A stretch of DNA of 64,000 nt from CAVVFX01 sp963747535 (lineage in GTDB: Bacteria; Acidobacteriota; Terriglobia; Bryobacterales; Bryobacteraceae), in NCBI GenBank assembly GCA_963747535.1, contig CAVVFX010000002.1:1339006-1403005 (forward strand). The letters run 5' to 3'. Below, piece after piece: positions 50,450 to 59,633 of the stretch; position 1 is the stretch's first letter; each line of letters begins with the position of its first letter. The notes under the pieces are model-generated. The model had not been told where the DNA came from. It saw only the letters and a program-made list of their open reading frames with translations, and made no database searches. A program made the position numbers and the translations under genes.

Positions 50450-51562
50450 TCACAAGGTCCGCCTGAACAGGAGAGTTGCGCCCGTCAACATGACCGCCGA
50501 GGTCAACATCAGCGCGAAGATATCGCCGGTGATCGCGGTGATTCCGACGTCTTTCAACAGCAGCGTGCGAAAACCGTGGACCGCGTAGGTGAACGGGTCG
50601 CACTCCGACATGATCCGCAGCCAGCGGGGAAAGCCGGCGATAGGATAGATGGCGCCGCTGGGAAAAAACAGCAGCGTATTCAGCACGCCGAAAATGGCGC
50701 GGGGCACCAGCGGATCGCTGATGCGCGCCATGATGAAAAACATCATGCCGATCAGCGCGACGGAAGTAAGCGCGACCATCAGGGTCAGTTCCACCAGGCG
50801 CACCGGTTGGAAGAAATTGGGGACGAGCGCTACGATGGCCCCCAGCACCAGGACGGTCTCTCCCGCCAGCATCGCCTTGATCACCCCCGACAGGTTGAAG
50901 CCGAGAATCAGCTCCCATTTGGTGATCGGGGTCACCATGTAGCCTTCGTGCAGGCCGCGCGCCTTGTCGTCGATGAACATCAGGCCGCCGCCGATCATGG
51001 CCGTCATGAAAATTGCCAGCGCGACCGAGCCGGGCAGCAGATACTTTATGTAGTCGATGTACGGATAGACTTCGACCACGTCGAGCGCGGCCTGCTGCGG
51101 TAAGCGGGGCGGGACCTGGGGCGCGTTGATCGAGGACACCAGATCGGACATCTGGGCGCCCACTGCACCCGCCACCGAGCGGTCCGTGTTGTCGGTAATC
51201 AGCGCCAGGTGCGGCTGGTGCTGTAAAAGCAGGTCGCGGGAATAATGCTGCGGAATGATCAACACGCCACTCAGGAGGCCATTGCGCAGGTCGGTGAGGG
51301 CCGCGCCCTGGTCGTCGTAATCGGTGGGCAGGAAGGTGCGCGCATTAGCGCCCACGGCGCGGACCCGCTCCAGCACGTCCACCGACTCCGGTCCCCGATC
51401 CAGGTTGACCACGCCCAGGATGACGTTCTTGATATTGCCGCCGAAGGCGTTGCCCAGGATGATCAACTGCACCAGCGGCATCACCAGCGAGGCGAAGATC
51501 AACGCCGGGCTGCGGCGGAACTTGCGCATATCGCGCTCCACCAGGGCCAAAGCTCGCCTCAT
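50450..51562 (-). CDS. ABC-2 type transporter permease
   Basis: This encodes 370 aa. A first span (PALIFASLVMPLVQLIILGN) is followed by an extracytoplasmic domain with IKNVILGVVNLDRGPESVDV and a cluster of five spans (LPGSVALAIFMTAMIGGGLM, AMLAGETVLVLGAIVALVP, LTLMVALTSVALIGMMFFIM, ALFN-like AIFGVLNTLLFFPSGAIYPI, ITGDIFALMLTSAVMLTG). This matches the YhhJ/YbhS type of drug-export permease. The start overlaps the ATPase gene (ATGA). Confidence 0.92.
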   Translation of the reverse strand: MRRALALVERDMRKFRRSPALIFASLVMPLVQLIILGNAFGGNIKNVILGVVNLDRGPESVDVLERVRAVGANARTFLPTDYDDQGAALTDLRNGLLSGVLIIPQHYSRDLLLQHQPHLALITDNTDRSVAGAVGAQMSDLVSSINAPQVPPRLPQQAALDVVEVYPYIDYIKYLLPGSVALAIFMTAMIGGGLMFIDDKARGLHEGYMVTPITKWELILGFNLSGVIKAMLAGETVLVLGAIVALVPNFFQPVRLVELTLMVALTSVALIGMMFFIMARISDPLVPRAIFGVLNTLLFFPSGAIYPIAGFPRWLRIMSECDPFTYAVHGFRTLLLKDVGITAITGDIFALMLTSAVMLTGATLLFRRTL

Positions 51563-52587
51563 CGAGGGCCTCCTTTCTTTCCCCGGCCGGCGGGAGCGGC
51601 AGCTTCGGAGATCTCGGCCAGCGCGTGACCGGCGTAGTGCAGGAACACGTCGTCCAGACTGGTGGATTGCACCGACAAGCTTTTCAGCTCGAGCTTGAGT
51701 TCGCGTGCCAGTTCGATCAACTCCTGCGCCGAAGCCGGGCCGCGGTCGCTCGAGATGCGATAAGTGGCCGATCCCAGCGCGCGCACCGACTTAACCGCCG
51801 GCAAGGACTCCAGGTCGGCCGCGCCATGCGGCAGATCGGGCTCGAATTGCAATTCGATGCGGCTGGCTCCGGGCACCGAGGATTTCAGCGCCACCGGAGT
51901 GTCCAGCGCCACGATGCGCCCGCTGTCGACGATGGCGACCCGGTCGCAAAGGCGGTCGGCCTCGTCCATGTAATGCGTGGTGAGAAAGAGCGTGCGTCCC
52001 TGCTTGGCGCGCAAATGCGTGATCATCTCCCAGACAGAAATGCGCGAGACCGGGTCGAGGCCGGTGGTGGGCTCGTCCAGAAACAGAATTTGCGGGTCAT
52101 GCACCAGGCCGCGCGCGATTTCGAGGCGTCGCCGCATGCCTCCCGACAGCGTGGCGGCCAGGGCGTTGGCGCGGTCAGTCAGGCCGACGGCCTCCAGCAG
52201 TTCCGCGGTGCGCTCGCGCCGCCGCGCACCGCTGATGCCGTACAGCCGCGCATGGATGCCCAGATTCTCGGCGCAGGTGAGTTCGGGATCGCTGGTCATG
52301 TTCTGTGGAATCACTCCAATGCTGGAGCGCACCGCGTTGGGGTCTCGAATGATATCGTGCCCGCCCACCACCGCTGTGCCGCTGGTGGGCGGCACCAAAG
52401 TCGTCAACATGCGGATGAGCGTGCTCTTGCCCGCGCCATTAGGCCCGAGCAGGCCAAAGATTTCGCCGGACGGGACCGTGAAGCTGACGTTATCGACCGC
52501 CAACAGCGCGCCAAAACGCTTGCTGATGCCTTCGACGCCGATCGCGATGCCGTCTTGTGATTGGCTTGGCGTTTGCATGGGTTTCAC
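51559..52587 (-). CDS. ABC transporter ATP-binding protein (multidrug/DrrA-like)
   Basis: This encodes 342 aa. Walker A is GPNGAGKST near residue 48, the Q-loop lies in GVIPQNMT, the signature is LSGGMRRRLEIARGL, Walker B is ILFLDEPTTGLDP, and the switch His is in LTTHYMDEADRL. A DrrA-type C-terminal extension follows. All motifs are canonical. It powers the permease encoded next. A second ATG (MQTPSQSQDG) three codons later could also serve as the start. Confidence 0.95.
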   Translation of the reverse strand: MKPMQTPSQSQDGIAIGVEGISKRFGALLAVDNVSFTVPSGEIFGLLGPNGAGKSTLIRMLTTLVPPTSGTAVVGGHDIIRDPNAVRSSIGVIPQNMTSDPELTCAENLGIHARLYGISGARRRERTAELLEAVGLTDRANALAATLSGGMRRRLEIARGLVHDPQILFLDEPTTGLDPVSRISVWEMITHLRAKQGRTLFLTTHYMDEADRLCDRVAIVDSGRIVALDTPVALKSSVPGASRIELQFEPDLPHGAADLESLPAVKSVRALGSATYRISSDRGPASAQELIELARELKLELKSLSVQSTSLDDVFLHYAGHALAEISEAAAPAGRGKKGGPR

Positions 52588-52597
52588 GTAAACCCCG

Positions 52598-53797
52598 CTA
52601 GTCCTTCACGCTGTTGACCGGCGGCGGTGGCAAGGCCGGTACCGGCAGCATCACCCAGGCGGTCATGCCCAGCGGGAGCTTGCCGTCGGGATTGGACACG
52701 CGCACGCGTATGGCGACCGTCTTGATGTCGCGCTTGGTGCGGCTGACGTCGCGCTGCGTGGCAAAATCGGCTTCCACCGCTTTGTAGATCACGGGACCGC
52801 TGGTCTCGGCGCCGGAGGGCAGGCGTACGCGCAAGGTCTGTCCCATGGCGATGAGATCGGCGTAGGTTTCCTCAACGTCTGCATCCACCCAGGTGGAACT
52901 CAAGTCGAAGAGCGTGATGATCGGATTGCCGGGATTCACCACCTCGCCTTGCCGCGCCGCACGCAGCGTCACAATGCCGCTCGCCGGCGCGAAGATCCGG
53001 GTCTGGCCAAAGCGCGCTACGGCGGCCTCGGAATTGGCCTGGGCCTGCGCTTCGGCCGCGCGCAGCGCTTCCGTTTGCCGCTGTTGTACGGGGACTTGCC
53101 GTTCCTCCTGCTGGGCGTCCGCCAGTGCGGCCTGCGACGCCGTCACGGCGCGCTTGATCGCCTCGACCCCGGCTTGTGCCGCGGCGACGGTGCGCCGTAT
53201 CGCATCGGCCCCGGCTTGTGCCGCCTGTTCGTTGGCCTTGGCGGAGTCGAGATCGGTGCGGGCGGTGACCAGGTCTTGAGGCGGATTGATGTCCCTTTCA
53301 ACCAGCGGCCGGATGCGGTTGAAGTTGTCCTGGGCCTTGGCCACTGCCGCCTGCGTTTGCGCCACTTGCGCCTGCGCCTGCCGCAGTTGGGCCTGGGCTT
53401 GCGCCACTTGCGCCTGCGACTGCTGCAATTGCGCCTGGGTTTGCGCCACTTGCGCCTCCGCCTGGCGGACTTTAGTGGGCAACGTATGTTCCAGCAGTTC
53501 CGTCTGGGCCACCGACTGCTGCGCGCTGGCGCGGGCTTGCGCGATGGCGTGGCCGGCGGCGCCCTGGTCGGCGCGCAGTTCGTCCTGATCGAGCACGGCA
53601 ATCAGGTCGCCGGCCTTCACCCATTGCCCGTCGTCCACCGTCAGGCTCACGATGCGGCCGGTGATCTTGCTGCCCACCACCACTTCGTTGCCATCCACTG
53701 TGCCGGTCAGTACCAGCGTCTGCGGACGCGGACGCTGCGCCCACCAGATCGCCACGGCGATGACCACGATCAGCAACAGAAGAATCGCTCGTTTCAT
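52598..53797 (-). CDS. HlyD-family periplasmic adaptor protein
   Basis: This encodes 399 aa. The N-terminal anchor AILLLLIVVIAVAIWWAQ is followed by a biotinyl-lipoyl half-motif (VDGNEVVVGSKITGRIVSLT) and a very long coiled coil rich in Ala, Gln and Val. Its centre is a run of heptad-like repeats (QVAQTQAQLQQSQAQ...), mirrored in the DNA by repeats of GCGCCACTTGCGCC between about 53345 and 53460. The second lipoyl half and beta-barrel follow (IFAPASGIVTLRAARQGEVV; NPIITLFDLSSTWVDADVEE). It bridges the ABC pump to the TolC channel. It is the first gene of the operon, 10 nt before the ATPase gene. Confidence 0.92.
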   Translation of the reverse strand: MKRAILLLLIVVIAVAIWWAQRPRPQTLVLTGTVDGNEVVVGSKITGRIVSLTVDDGQWVKAGDLIAVLDQDELRADQGAAGHAIAQARASAQQSVAQTELLEHTLPTKVRQAEAQVAQTQAQLQQSQAQVAQAQAQLRQAQAQVAQTQAAVAKAQDNFNRIRPLVERDINPPQDLVTARTDLDSAKANEQAAQAGADAIRRTVAAAQAGVEAIKRAVTASQAALADAQQEERQVPVQQRQTEALRAAEAQAQANSEAAVARFGQTRIFAPASGIVTLRAARQGEVVNPGNPIITLFDLSSTWVDADVEETYADLIAMGQTLRVRLPSGAETSGPVIYKAVEADFATQRDVSRTKRDIKTVAIRVRVSNPDGKLPLGMTAWVMLPVPALPPPPVNSVKD

Positions 53798-53837
53798 GCG
53801 GAAGACCTCATTCGATCAAAAGCAAAATACATTGTAA

Positions 53838-53870
53838 ACCAAATCATTGTGAATTCAAATGAAATTTGGT
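53838..53870. promoter_or_regulatory. Candidate MarR operator / promoter region of the exporter operon
   Basis: This is an AT-rich 33-bp imperfect palindrome, 40 bp upstream of the HlyD start. The arms ACCAAAT..CATT and AATG..ATTTGGT flank a central GAATTC. Its size and place suit a MarR dimer site; binding by the operon's own MarR protein is inferred. Confidence 0.45.
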
Positions 53871-53901
53871 GGGGCAGACTATCGTTCTGTGTGATCTGTC
53901 A
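53868..53901. repeat. Palindromic interspersed repeat, divergent copy 3
   Basis: GGGGCAGACTATCGTT, a short variable loop and GATCTGTC align with the reverse complement of copies 1 and 2, with several mismatches. It lies between the exporter promoter and the GH3 gene end. Confidence 0.45.
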
Positions 53902-53948
53902 GGTTGAAGTAGAGGAGCCGTGGGAAGTCGCTGCGAACCAATCGCTCG

Positions 53949-56305
53949 CTACGGCGTGACCTTCAGGATTCCCTGGAGAGATATATCCGCCGACGACTTG
54001 CCGACCATGATTTCAAAATTACCGGGCACCACACGCCAGTGCATGTCGGTATCCAGCAACTGTAGATCTTCCGGAGTGAGCTTTATGGTCACAGTCTTCG
54101 TTTCACCGGGTTGAAGCGCCACTCGCTCGAATCCCCGGAGTTGCTTGACTGGGGTGGAAATGGGCGCGTACTTCTCGTGAAGGTAGAGTTGGACCGTCTC
54201 CACACCTGCGCGGCTGCCAGTGTTTTTCACGTCCAGCGTCACGCGCGCCTCGCCGCCAGGATGGATCTCCGCCGGCTCAAGGTGGAGATTGCTATACTCG
54301 AAGTCGGTATAGCTTAGCCCATACCCGAAGGGGTAAAGCGGCGTCGCCGGCATGTCGGCATAACCTCGCTTCATCCAGTAAGCCTTGGACGGCTTGTAAT
54401 TGTAATAGACCGGCAATTGGCCGGAGTGCCGAGGCACCGAGATGGCCAGCCGTCCGGTGGGGTTGTAATTCCCGAAGAGCACGTCGGCCACCGCTTCGCC
54501 GCCCCGCTCGCCGGGTTCCCACGCCTCCACGAGGGCGGGCACGTGTTCGGACGTCCACCGCGTGGAAAGCGGCCGGCCGTTGATGAGCACCACGACCGTG
54601 GGAGTGCCCGTCGCGAAGACTGCCTGGATCAGGTCCTCCTGCACTCCCGACAGATCCAGGCTGGCCACATCGTGCCCTTCACCATCGGTGGGCTTGCCAT
54701 GTAGGTCGGCGCCATTTGTCACGTGCTGTCTTTCGCCGACCACCACAATGGCGACATCCGCCCCTTTTGCAGCCCTCACGGCTTCGGCAAACCCGCTCTT
54801 GTCTGTGCCGGTAATTTCGCAGCCGCGCGCCTGGATGACTTTGGTTTGGGGGAGACCGCGGCCTTAATTCCCTCGATCACGGTCGTGACGTGCTGGAGAA
54901 TCTTCTTCGGCGAATAGTCGCCCAATTGGTTCATCACGTCGTCGGCGTTGGGGCCGATCACCGCCACCGATTTCAAATCCTTCTTGAGCGGCAGCAGGTT
55001 CTTGTCATTCTTCAGCAACACGATTCCTTCGTGGCCGGCGCGCAGAGCCAGATCCTGATTCGCTCGCGAGTGCACCACCTGGACGGCGTGGTCCACATTG
55101 ACATAGGGATTCTCGAAGAGGCCCAGGCGGAACTTCATGCTCCAGAACTCTGCGCACCGCGCGATCCACCAGCGCCATGGGAACCCGGCCCTCTTCCACG
55201 CTCTCGACCAGCGGCCCCATGTAGGCCGGCTCGTAGGTGATGTTCAAATCGACGCCGGCCTTCAAGGCCAGCGCTCCCGCTTCCTTCTGGGTGGGAACGA
55301 TGTGCTCGTAGATCAAGGTGCCGAAGCCGCCGCCTTCGCTCTCGACGACTCCCTTGAAACCGATTTCCTGCCGCAAGACATCGTTCATCCACTTCACCGA
55401 GGCGTGCGCCGGCACATCCTCGATTTCCGGGTAACCCGCCATCACGCCCAAGCCGCCGGCTTTGGTGATGGCGCCGATCCACGGCGGCATAAAGTTCTCG
55501 CGCAAGGAACGCTCCGATACCTCGATCGCTCCGCGCTCGAGGCCGCTCGACGGGTTCGCTTTGCGTGGGAAAATCCGTCAGCACCGCGATGACCTTGTCA
55601 GGAGCGGAGATGTCGGAACCCTGCGCCGCCCGCACGATGGTCTCGCCGATGCGCATGTAAAGGTACGGATCTTCGGTGTAGGCTTCCTCGTTGCGGCCCA
55701 TGCGCGGATCGCGATCGACTTCCATCACCAGCGTGGAAAGCATGTGGATCCCGACCGCTCGCGCCTCCGCCGCTGCCGCCGCGTAAATCGCCTTGACCAG
55801 ATCCAGGTCGAAGGAACTGCCCACGGCCAGGCCCTCGGGGAAAACCGTGCCGCCCGGGAACATGGCGCCATGCGTGCCTTCTTCGTCCTCCATGCACCGG
55901 TATTTTCAGGCGCGTCTCGGTGAGCGCGATTTTTTGCAACTCGTTAAAGTACTCCGCCTGCTGACGTGCGCCTTCGCGCAGAATCTCATTGGCGAGCGTG
56001 AAGAAACCGCAGGCCGGACCGATTTCCTGAGTGTAGGTTCCGGCGGCGAATTTCCTGCACGCCTCCAGCTTCGCGGGGATGTCTCTTCCCAATTCATTCA
56101 CATATACACAAGGCAAATTGAGCTGCCCGACTTTTTCCTTGAGCGTCATCCGGCTCATCAGGTCATCGATGCGCTCTTCGATCGGCCGTTTCGGATCAAG
56201 GTAAATCGGCGTTTGGCTTCCGGCTTGCGCGAGGATCACCGGGATAGACGCCAGCACCGCACCGGCTGCCACGATCCACCACCAAAAGGTATTGTTGCTT
56301 GTCAT
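53949..56305 (-). pseudogene. GH3 beta-glucosidase-like gene with four frame breaks
   Basis: The start is the ATG at 56305 (MTSNNTFWWWIVAAG, signal). The protein is continuous in homology but changes frame near 55890, 55565, 55140 and 54810, each by one base; restored length is about 785 aa. Pieces in order: RIDDLMSRMTLKEKVGQLNL, EEGTHGAMFPGGTVFPEGLA, IHMLSTLVMEVDRDPRMGRN, REIGFKGVVESEGGG-like core, EGIVLLKNDKNLLPLKK, ADVAIVVVGER, and a fibronectin-III-like end (GVETVQLYLHEKYAPISTPV). The usual GH3 nucleophile motif 'VxSDW' reads VESEGGG here. Preserved coding between the breaks means either very recent inactivation or base-calling errors. It would cleave beta-glucosides or xylosides. Confidence 0.8.
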
Positions 56306-56444
56306 TCTTAATCGCACCTTGGCTCCCAGGATTGCAGCCAGTATACTCCCAGGGTGACCGTGGGCTGCCCGATCGCGCCAGGGGCAGCGACCCAATTTGT
56401 TATCATTAAGGCGGTTTGAGCACACCTGGATCGACGCCGCTCAC

Positions 56445-56678
56445 ATGAAAGCGATTGAACTCATAGGCGATATCGACGATCAACATCGATTGAGAGCCCG
56501 CGTACCGGAGGAACTTCCCGCGGGACCCGTGCGTTTGATTGTACTCTTGTCCGAGGAAGACGAGTCCGGCGCTGTCTGGACTCAAGGCGTTGCGCGGGAA
56601 TGGGCGGACGAATTGAGCGATTCACGTCAGGACATCTACACGCTCGCAGATGGACAACCCGTTGATTCGGCCGGGTGA
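56445..56678 (+). CDS. Putative antitoxin of the MazF/PemK pair
   Basis: This encodes 77 aa from the ATG at 56445 (MKAIELIGDIDDQHRLRARV). The first half looks like a short beta-rich 'prevent-host-death-like' or AbrB-unlike segment (PEELPAGPVRLIVLLSEED). The second half is acidic and helical (WTQGVAREWADELSDSRQDI), as in toxin-wrapping tails. It overlaps the toxin gene by 29 nt. I cannot name its DNA-binding class. The pairing is from position, length and charge. Confidence 0.65.
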   Translation: MKAIELIGDIDDQHRLRARVPEELPAGPVRLIVLLSEEDESGAVWTQGVAREWADELSDSRQDIYTLADGQPVDSAG

Positions 56679-57006
56679 GATCTACTTAGCTCAGTTCCCA
56701 TTCGTGGACGTTCCCGGAATGAAGCTTCGGCCCGTACTACTTCTAACTGGCGCAGTGGGGTCCGTGCCGGAAGTGCTGGTATCCTATATCTCCTCCGTTA
56801 TACCAAACCGACTTCTTCCGTCGGATCTCGTCTTGGACCCTGCCAGTCCCGAGTTCCGCTCAACAAACCTCAAGACTCTATCCGCGCTGCGTCTGCACAA
56901 ACTCGCAACCATTCATGCATCCAGCCTCGTCCGCCATCTCGGCGTTGTTGATGAACCAGCCTTTAAGATTGTGGCTCAGAAGCTGGCGGTATTCCTCGCT
57001 CTATAG
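56650..57006 (+). CDS. MazF/PemK-family endoribonuclease toxin
   Basis: This encodes 118 aa. The SH3-like barrel is shown by RPGEIYLAQFPFVDVPGMKL, RPVLLLTG, VLVSYISSVIPNRLLPSDLV and SALRLHKLATIHASSLVRHL. The G-x-I/V-x-x-x-x-FP start and RP(V/A)L(V/L)L are the usual MazF/PemK marks. It probably cleaves mRNA at short sequences. Expression is coupled to the overlapping upstream antitoxin gene. Confidence 0.82.
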   Translation: MDNPLIRPGEIYLAQFPFVDVPGMKLRPVLLLTGAVGSVPEVLVSYISSVIPNRLLPSDLVLDPASPEFRSTNLKTLSALRLHKLATIHASSLVRHLGVVDEPAFKIVAQKLAVFLAL

Positions 57007-57234
57007 GATTGGCCGTCCAGCTAGTGTTTGCATACCCGGCTCTCACCACTGCAGTTTTCCACGACAACCGCTGCGGGAGAACCCAGCGTAGCGGTTCCCA
57101 CCTGCGCCAATTCGCCAATTCTCACCCACATCCACTGCTGCATTACGCTACGTCTTTGATTTTTATAGCCTTTAGCGTGGCAGCCCGATTGCTCCTTAAT
57201 TCTCCTTCACAAATTTCGGGCGAGGTGCGCAGTT

Positions 57235-58899
57235 ATGGTGGTTACGGCGACGAGTACGAACGCGGAGTCCTTGCGTGCTCTTCCGGGCGACGATGTCCGG
57301 CAGATTCTTTGGCGGTTCGCGGACCGCTTCGATTTACAGATGCTCGTACAGTCGGTGCGCGCGGTGGCGCGTGGACCGGTAGCCCGCCTCGTCGCCCAGG
57401 GAGCGCGGAACACCCACGAATGGACTCCCGACAAACAGGACCTCCTGCGCGTCTATGACGAATCCGGCATCACCGGCGTTTTCATGGAGCCTTCCGAAGG
57501 CGGCTACATCACCGGCCCCAAAAACCTGGCCCTGTCACTGGCCGCATTCGAACTGGCCTGGGTGGACGCCGGAGCCGCCACGTGCAGCCTGGCCGGATGT
57601 CTGTCTCTTTCGCCCATTCACGAACGGGGCACACCCGAACAGCAGCATTACTACCTGAGCCGATGCGCGCCACCGCTGCCCGGCGAAGACCGCAAGCCCT
57701 GGCGCGGCGCGTTCTGCCTCACCGAACCCATCCCGTACGTCGGTGTCGACACCGGCGTGCTCGGCGGCAAAGTGCGCATCGCGAAATGGGAAGAGGGTGA
57801 GGAGCCGGTGCTGCAAGTGGAAAAGCGCGGCCGGTTCATCACCAACATGGACTTCGCGAACTTCGTGACGGCGGCCGTCGAATCGGATGACCCGCGCATT
57901 AAAGGCACCCTCATGGTGATCCTGGAAGAGACAGATCCCGGGACCTTCGACCGCGGGACCCCGACCCGCAAGCTCGTCCACCAGCTTTCCTCCACCTGCG
58001 ACCCGGTCTTCAACCTCACCGTGCCGGCCAGCCGCATCATCGGCGGCTACACGGTAAAGGACGGCGTCATCATTCCCCGCTACAACCACGGCGAGATTAT
58101 CGAAGCCGTCTTCCGGCGCACGCGCGTGGGCGTGGGCCTTATGACTTCAGCCAAACTGCTGTCTTCTATCGAGCCGTTGATTCGCTATGCACGCGGCCGT
58201 TTTCGCGGCAGCTCGGCTGGAGGACCGGGAAGTCCCCGCTACGATCTTGGACTGCAGATGAAAGAGGACGTCCTCCATCGCCTGGTGGATATCTGGGCTG
58301 CCGGGGAAGCCGGCGCCTCTCTCGGCTTCGCCACGGCCCGGCTGTTTGACCGCCTCGATCCGTTGGAGCGCAAGAAGAATCACCTTCTCGCCGAACGCGG
58401 CCTCAAGGGCACAGCCCTGATGAAATTACGGCGGCAGACGTCGAAAGATGCGCTCGATTTTCTCAACGGGACCAACCTGGAGCTGGCCGGCGACGTGTTG
58501 GTCGAGACAGCCCTGCTCGATAGCGTGGCCAACGTGCTCTGTCCGGCTTGCAAGCTCTGGAACACGGGCCAGGGCGCACACATGATGCGCGAGGCCGTCA
58601 GCTTGATGGGCGGCTACGGGATCACGGAGGATTGCCCCGGTTTCCTGGGCCAAAAGTGGATGGATTCCCAGCTCGAAGCCACGTATGAGGGGCCCGAGGC
58701 CGTGCACTATCGACCGGAAAGCGGCGCCTGGCCTATCAAAGAGGGGCGCCAAAGGGAGATTGGCCTACAACGCCGCAGTCTCGTCCTCGAACGAAGTCAT
58801 CGGGGCGAAGGGAGGCGGTCATGCGAAGATCCAACTTTCTCGACGTCCAACGACACAATCGTCGAAGTTGACCTTACGGGAATCGGCTCCGCTTGCTGA
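57235..58899 (+). CDS. Acyl-CoA dehydrogenase, C-terminus replaced
   Basis: This encodes 554 aa. The enzyme oxidises acyl-CoA with FAD. Seen are the helical N-domain (DLLRVYDESGITGVFMEPSE; GGYITGPKNLALSLAAFELA), the beta-domain FCLTEPIPYVGVDTGV, and the C-domain with RVGVGLMTSAKLLSSIEPLI, LMGGYGITEDCPG and DSQLEATYEGPEAV. Normal members continue with 'QRRQL...' and about 80 more residues. Here the sequence after EGPEAV (about 58700) turns into HYRPESGAWPIKEGRQ and unrelated basic sequence. The gene is therefore truncated by a recombination or assembly junction. The catalytic Glu cannot be placed with certainty. Confidence 0.82.
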   Translation: MVVTATSTNAESLRALPGDDVRQILWRFADRFDLQMLVQSVRAVARGPVARLVAQGARNTHEWTPDKQDLLRVYDESGITGVFMEPSEGGYITGPKNLALSLAAFELAWVDAGAATCSLAGCLSLSPIHERGTPEQQHYYLSRCAPPLPGEDRKPWRGAFCLTEPIPYVGVDTGVLGGKVRIAKWEEGEEPVLQVEKRGRFITNMDFANFVTAAVESDDPRIKGTLMVILEETDPGTFDRGTPTRKLVHQLSSTCDPVFNLTVPASRIIGGYTVKDGVIIPRYNHGEIIEAVFRRTRVGVGLMTSAKLLSSIEPLIRYARGRFRGSSAGGPGSPRYDLGLQMKEDVLHRLVDIWAAGEAGASLGFATARLFDRLDPLERKKNHLLAERGLKGTALMKLRRQTSKDALDFLNGTNLELAGDVLVETALLDSVANVLCPACKLWNTGQGAHMMREAVSLMGGYGITEDCPGFLGQKWMDSQLEATYEGPEAVHYRPESGAWPIKEGRQREIGLQRRSLVLERSHRGEGRRSCEDPTFSTSNDTIVEVDLTGIGSAC

Positions 58900-59633
58900 A
58901 CCGTCGCGGTTGTGAGCAATCCGGTTCGATGAGCGCCGCTCAAGGTTGCGGCGGCGAGAACGGCGCAGACAGCGCCTGCCGACAAGGCCAATCGCAACTG
59001 GGCCGCTTCCCTTTTGCGCATATGTCTAGCCCTTGCGTACCTGACCGCCCTGGCCTTCGAGGTGGCGGCTAGCAGTCGCAAATTCATGTTTTTTACGGCC
59101 CGGCATTTGGACGCCCGCGAGCTCGGAGAAACAAGCATCGGAAATTACTCAGACCCCCGCCGGCGGCGCTCACACTTCGGATGGACGCTGCGAACGCAAT
59201 CGGACAGGCGACGCGGGCGTCTCCGGCGATGAATTCGTCGAGAACCATTCTCGTTCTCTTCAATGCGCCGCTCGGCGCGGGCGCAAACTCGCGTAGAAGC
59301 AGTTCGAACTCCGTTTCAAGTAGCGGCTGAGTGCACGGCCGGGCGTGCGTTTTGCGCCCCCGCCTGCGCATCGCATTCTCGCCTAAGTAGATTCCGAGCC
59401 TACAGCAACGGTTTGTCTCGTGGTTACATAGGCCGCTGGAATCGTCGACTTTGACGCAATCATCATCATTGCATCTGGCAGTCGCAACCGCCGGCGATCG
59501 CTTTCCGGCCCGCGCTTCCCATTCGCCAGATCGACTGGGATAGGGGGTCGCAACCTCGGTCGAAGATGGCGCGATCGTCTGAGCCGGCGGCCAAGGAGTC
59601 GTTCCCGCGCGGATTCACATAAGGCGTCAAACC
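58900..59633. other. Region without a confident gene
   Basis: A minus-strand frame from 59087 to 58797 could make 96 aa with one hydrophobic stretch (LRLALSAGAVCAVLAAATLS), but it has no family match or clear ribosome-binding site. The rest shows no supported gene. Confidence 0.4.
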
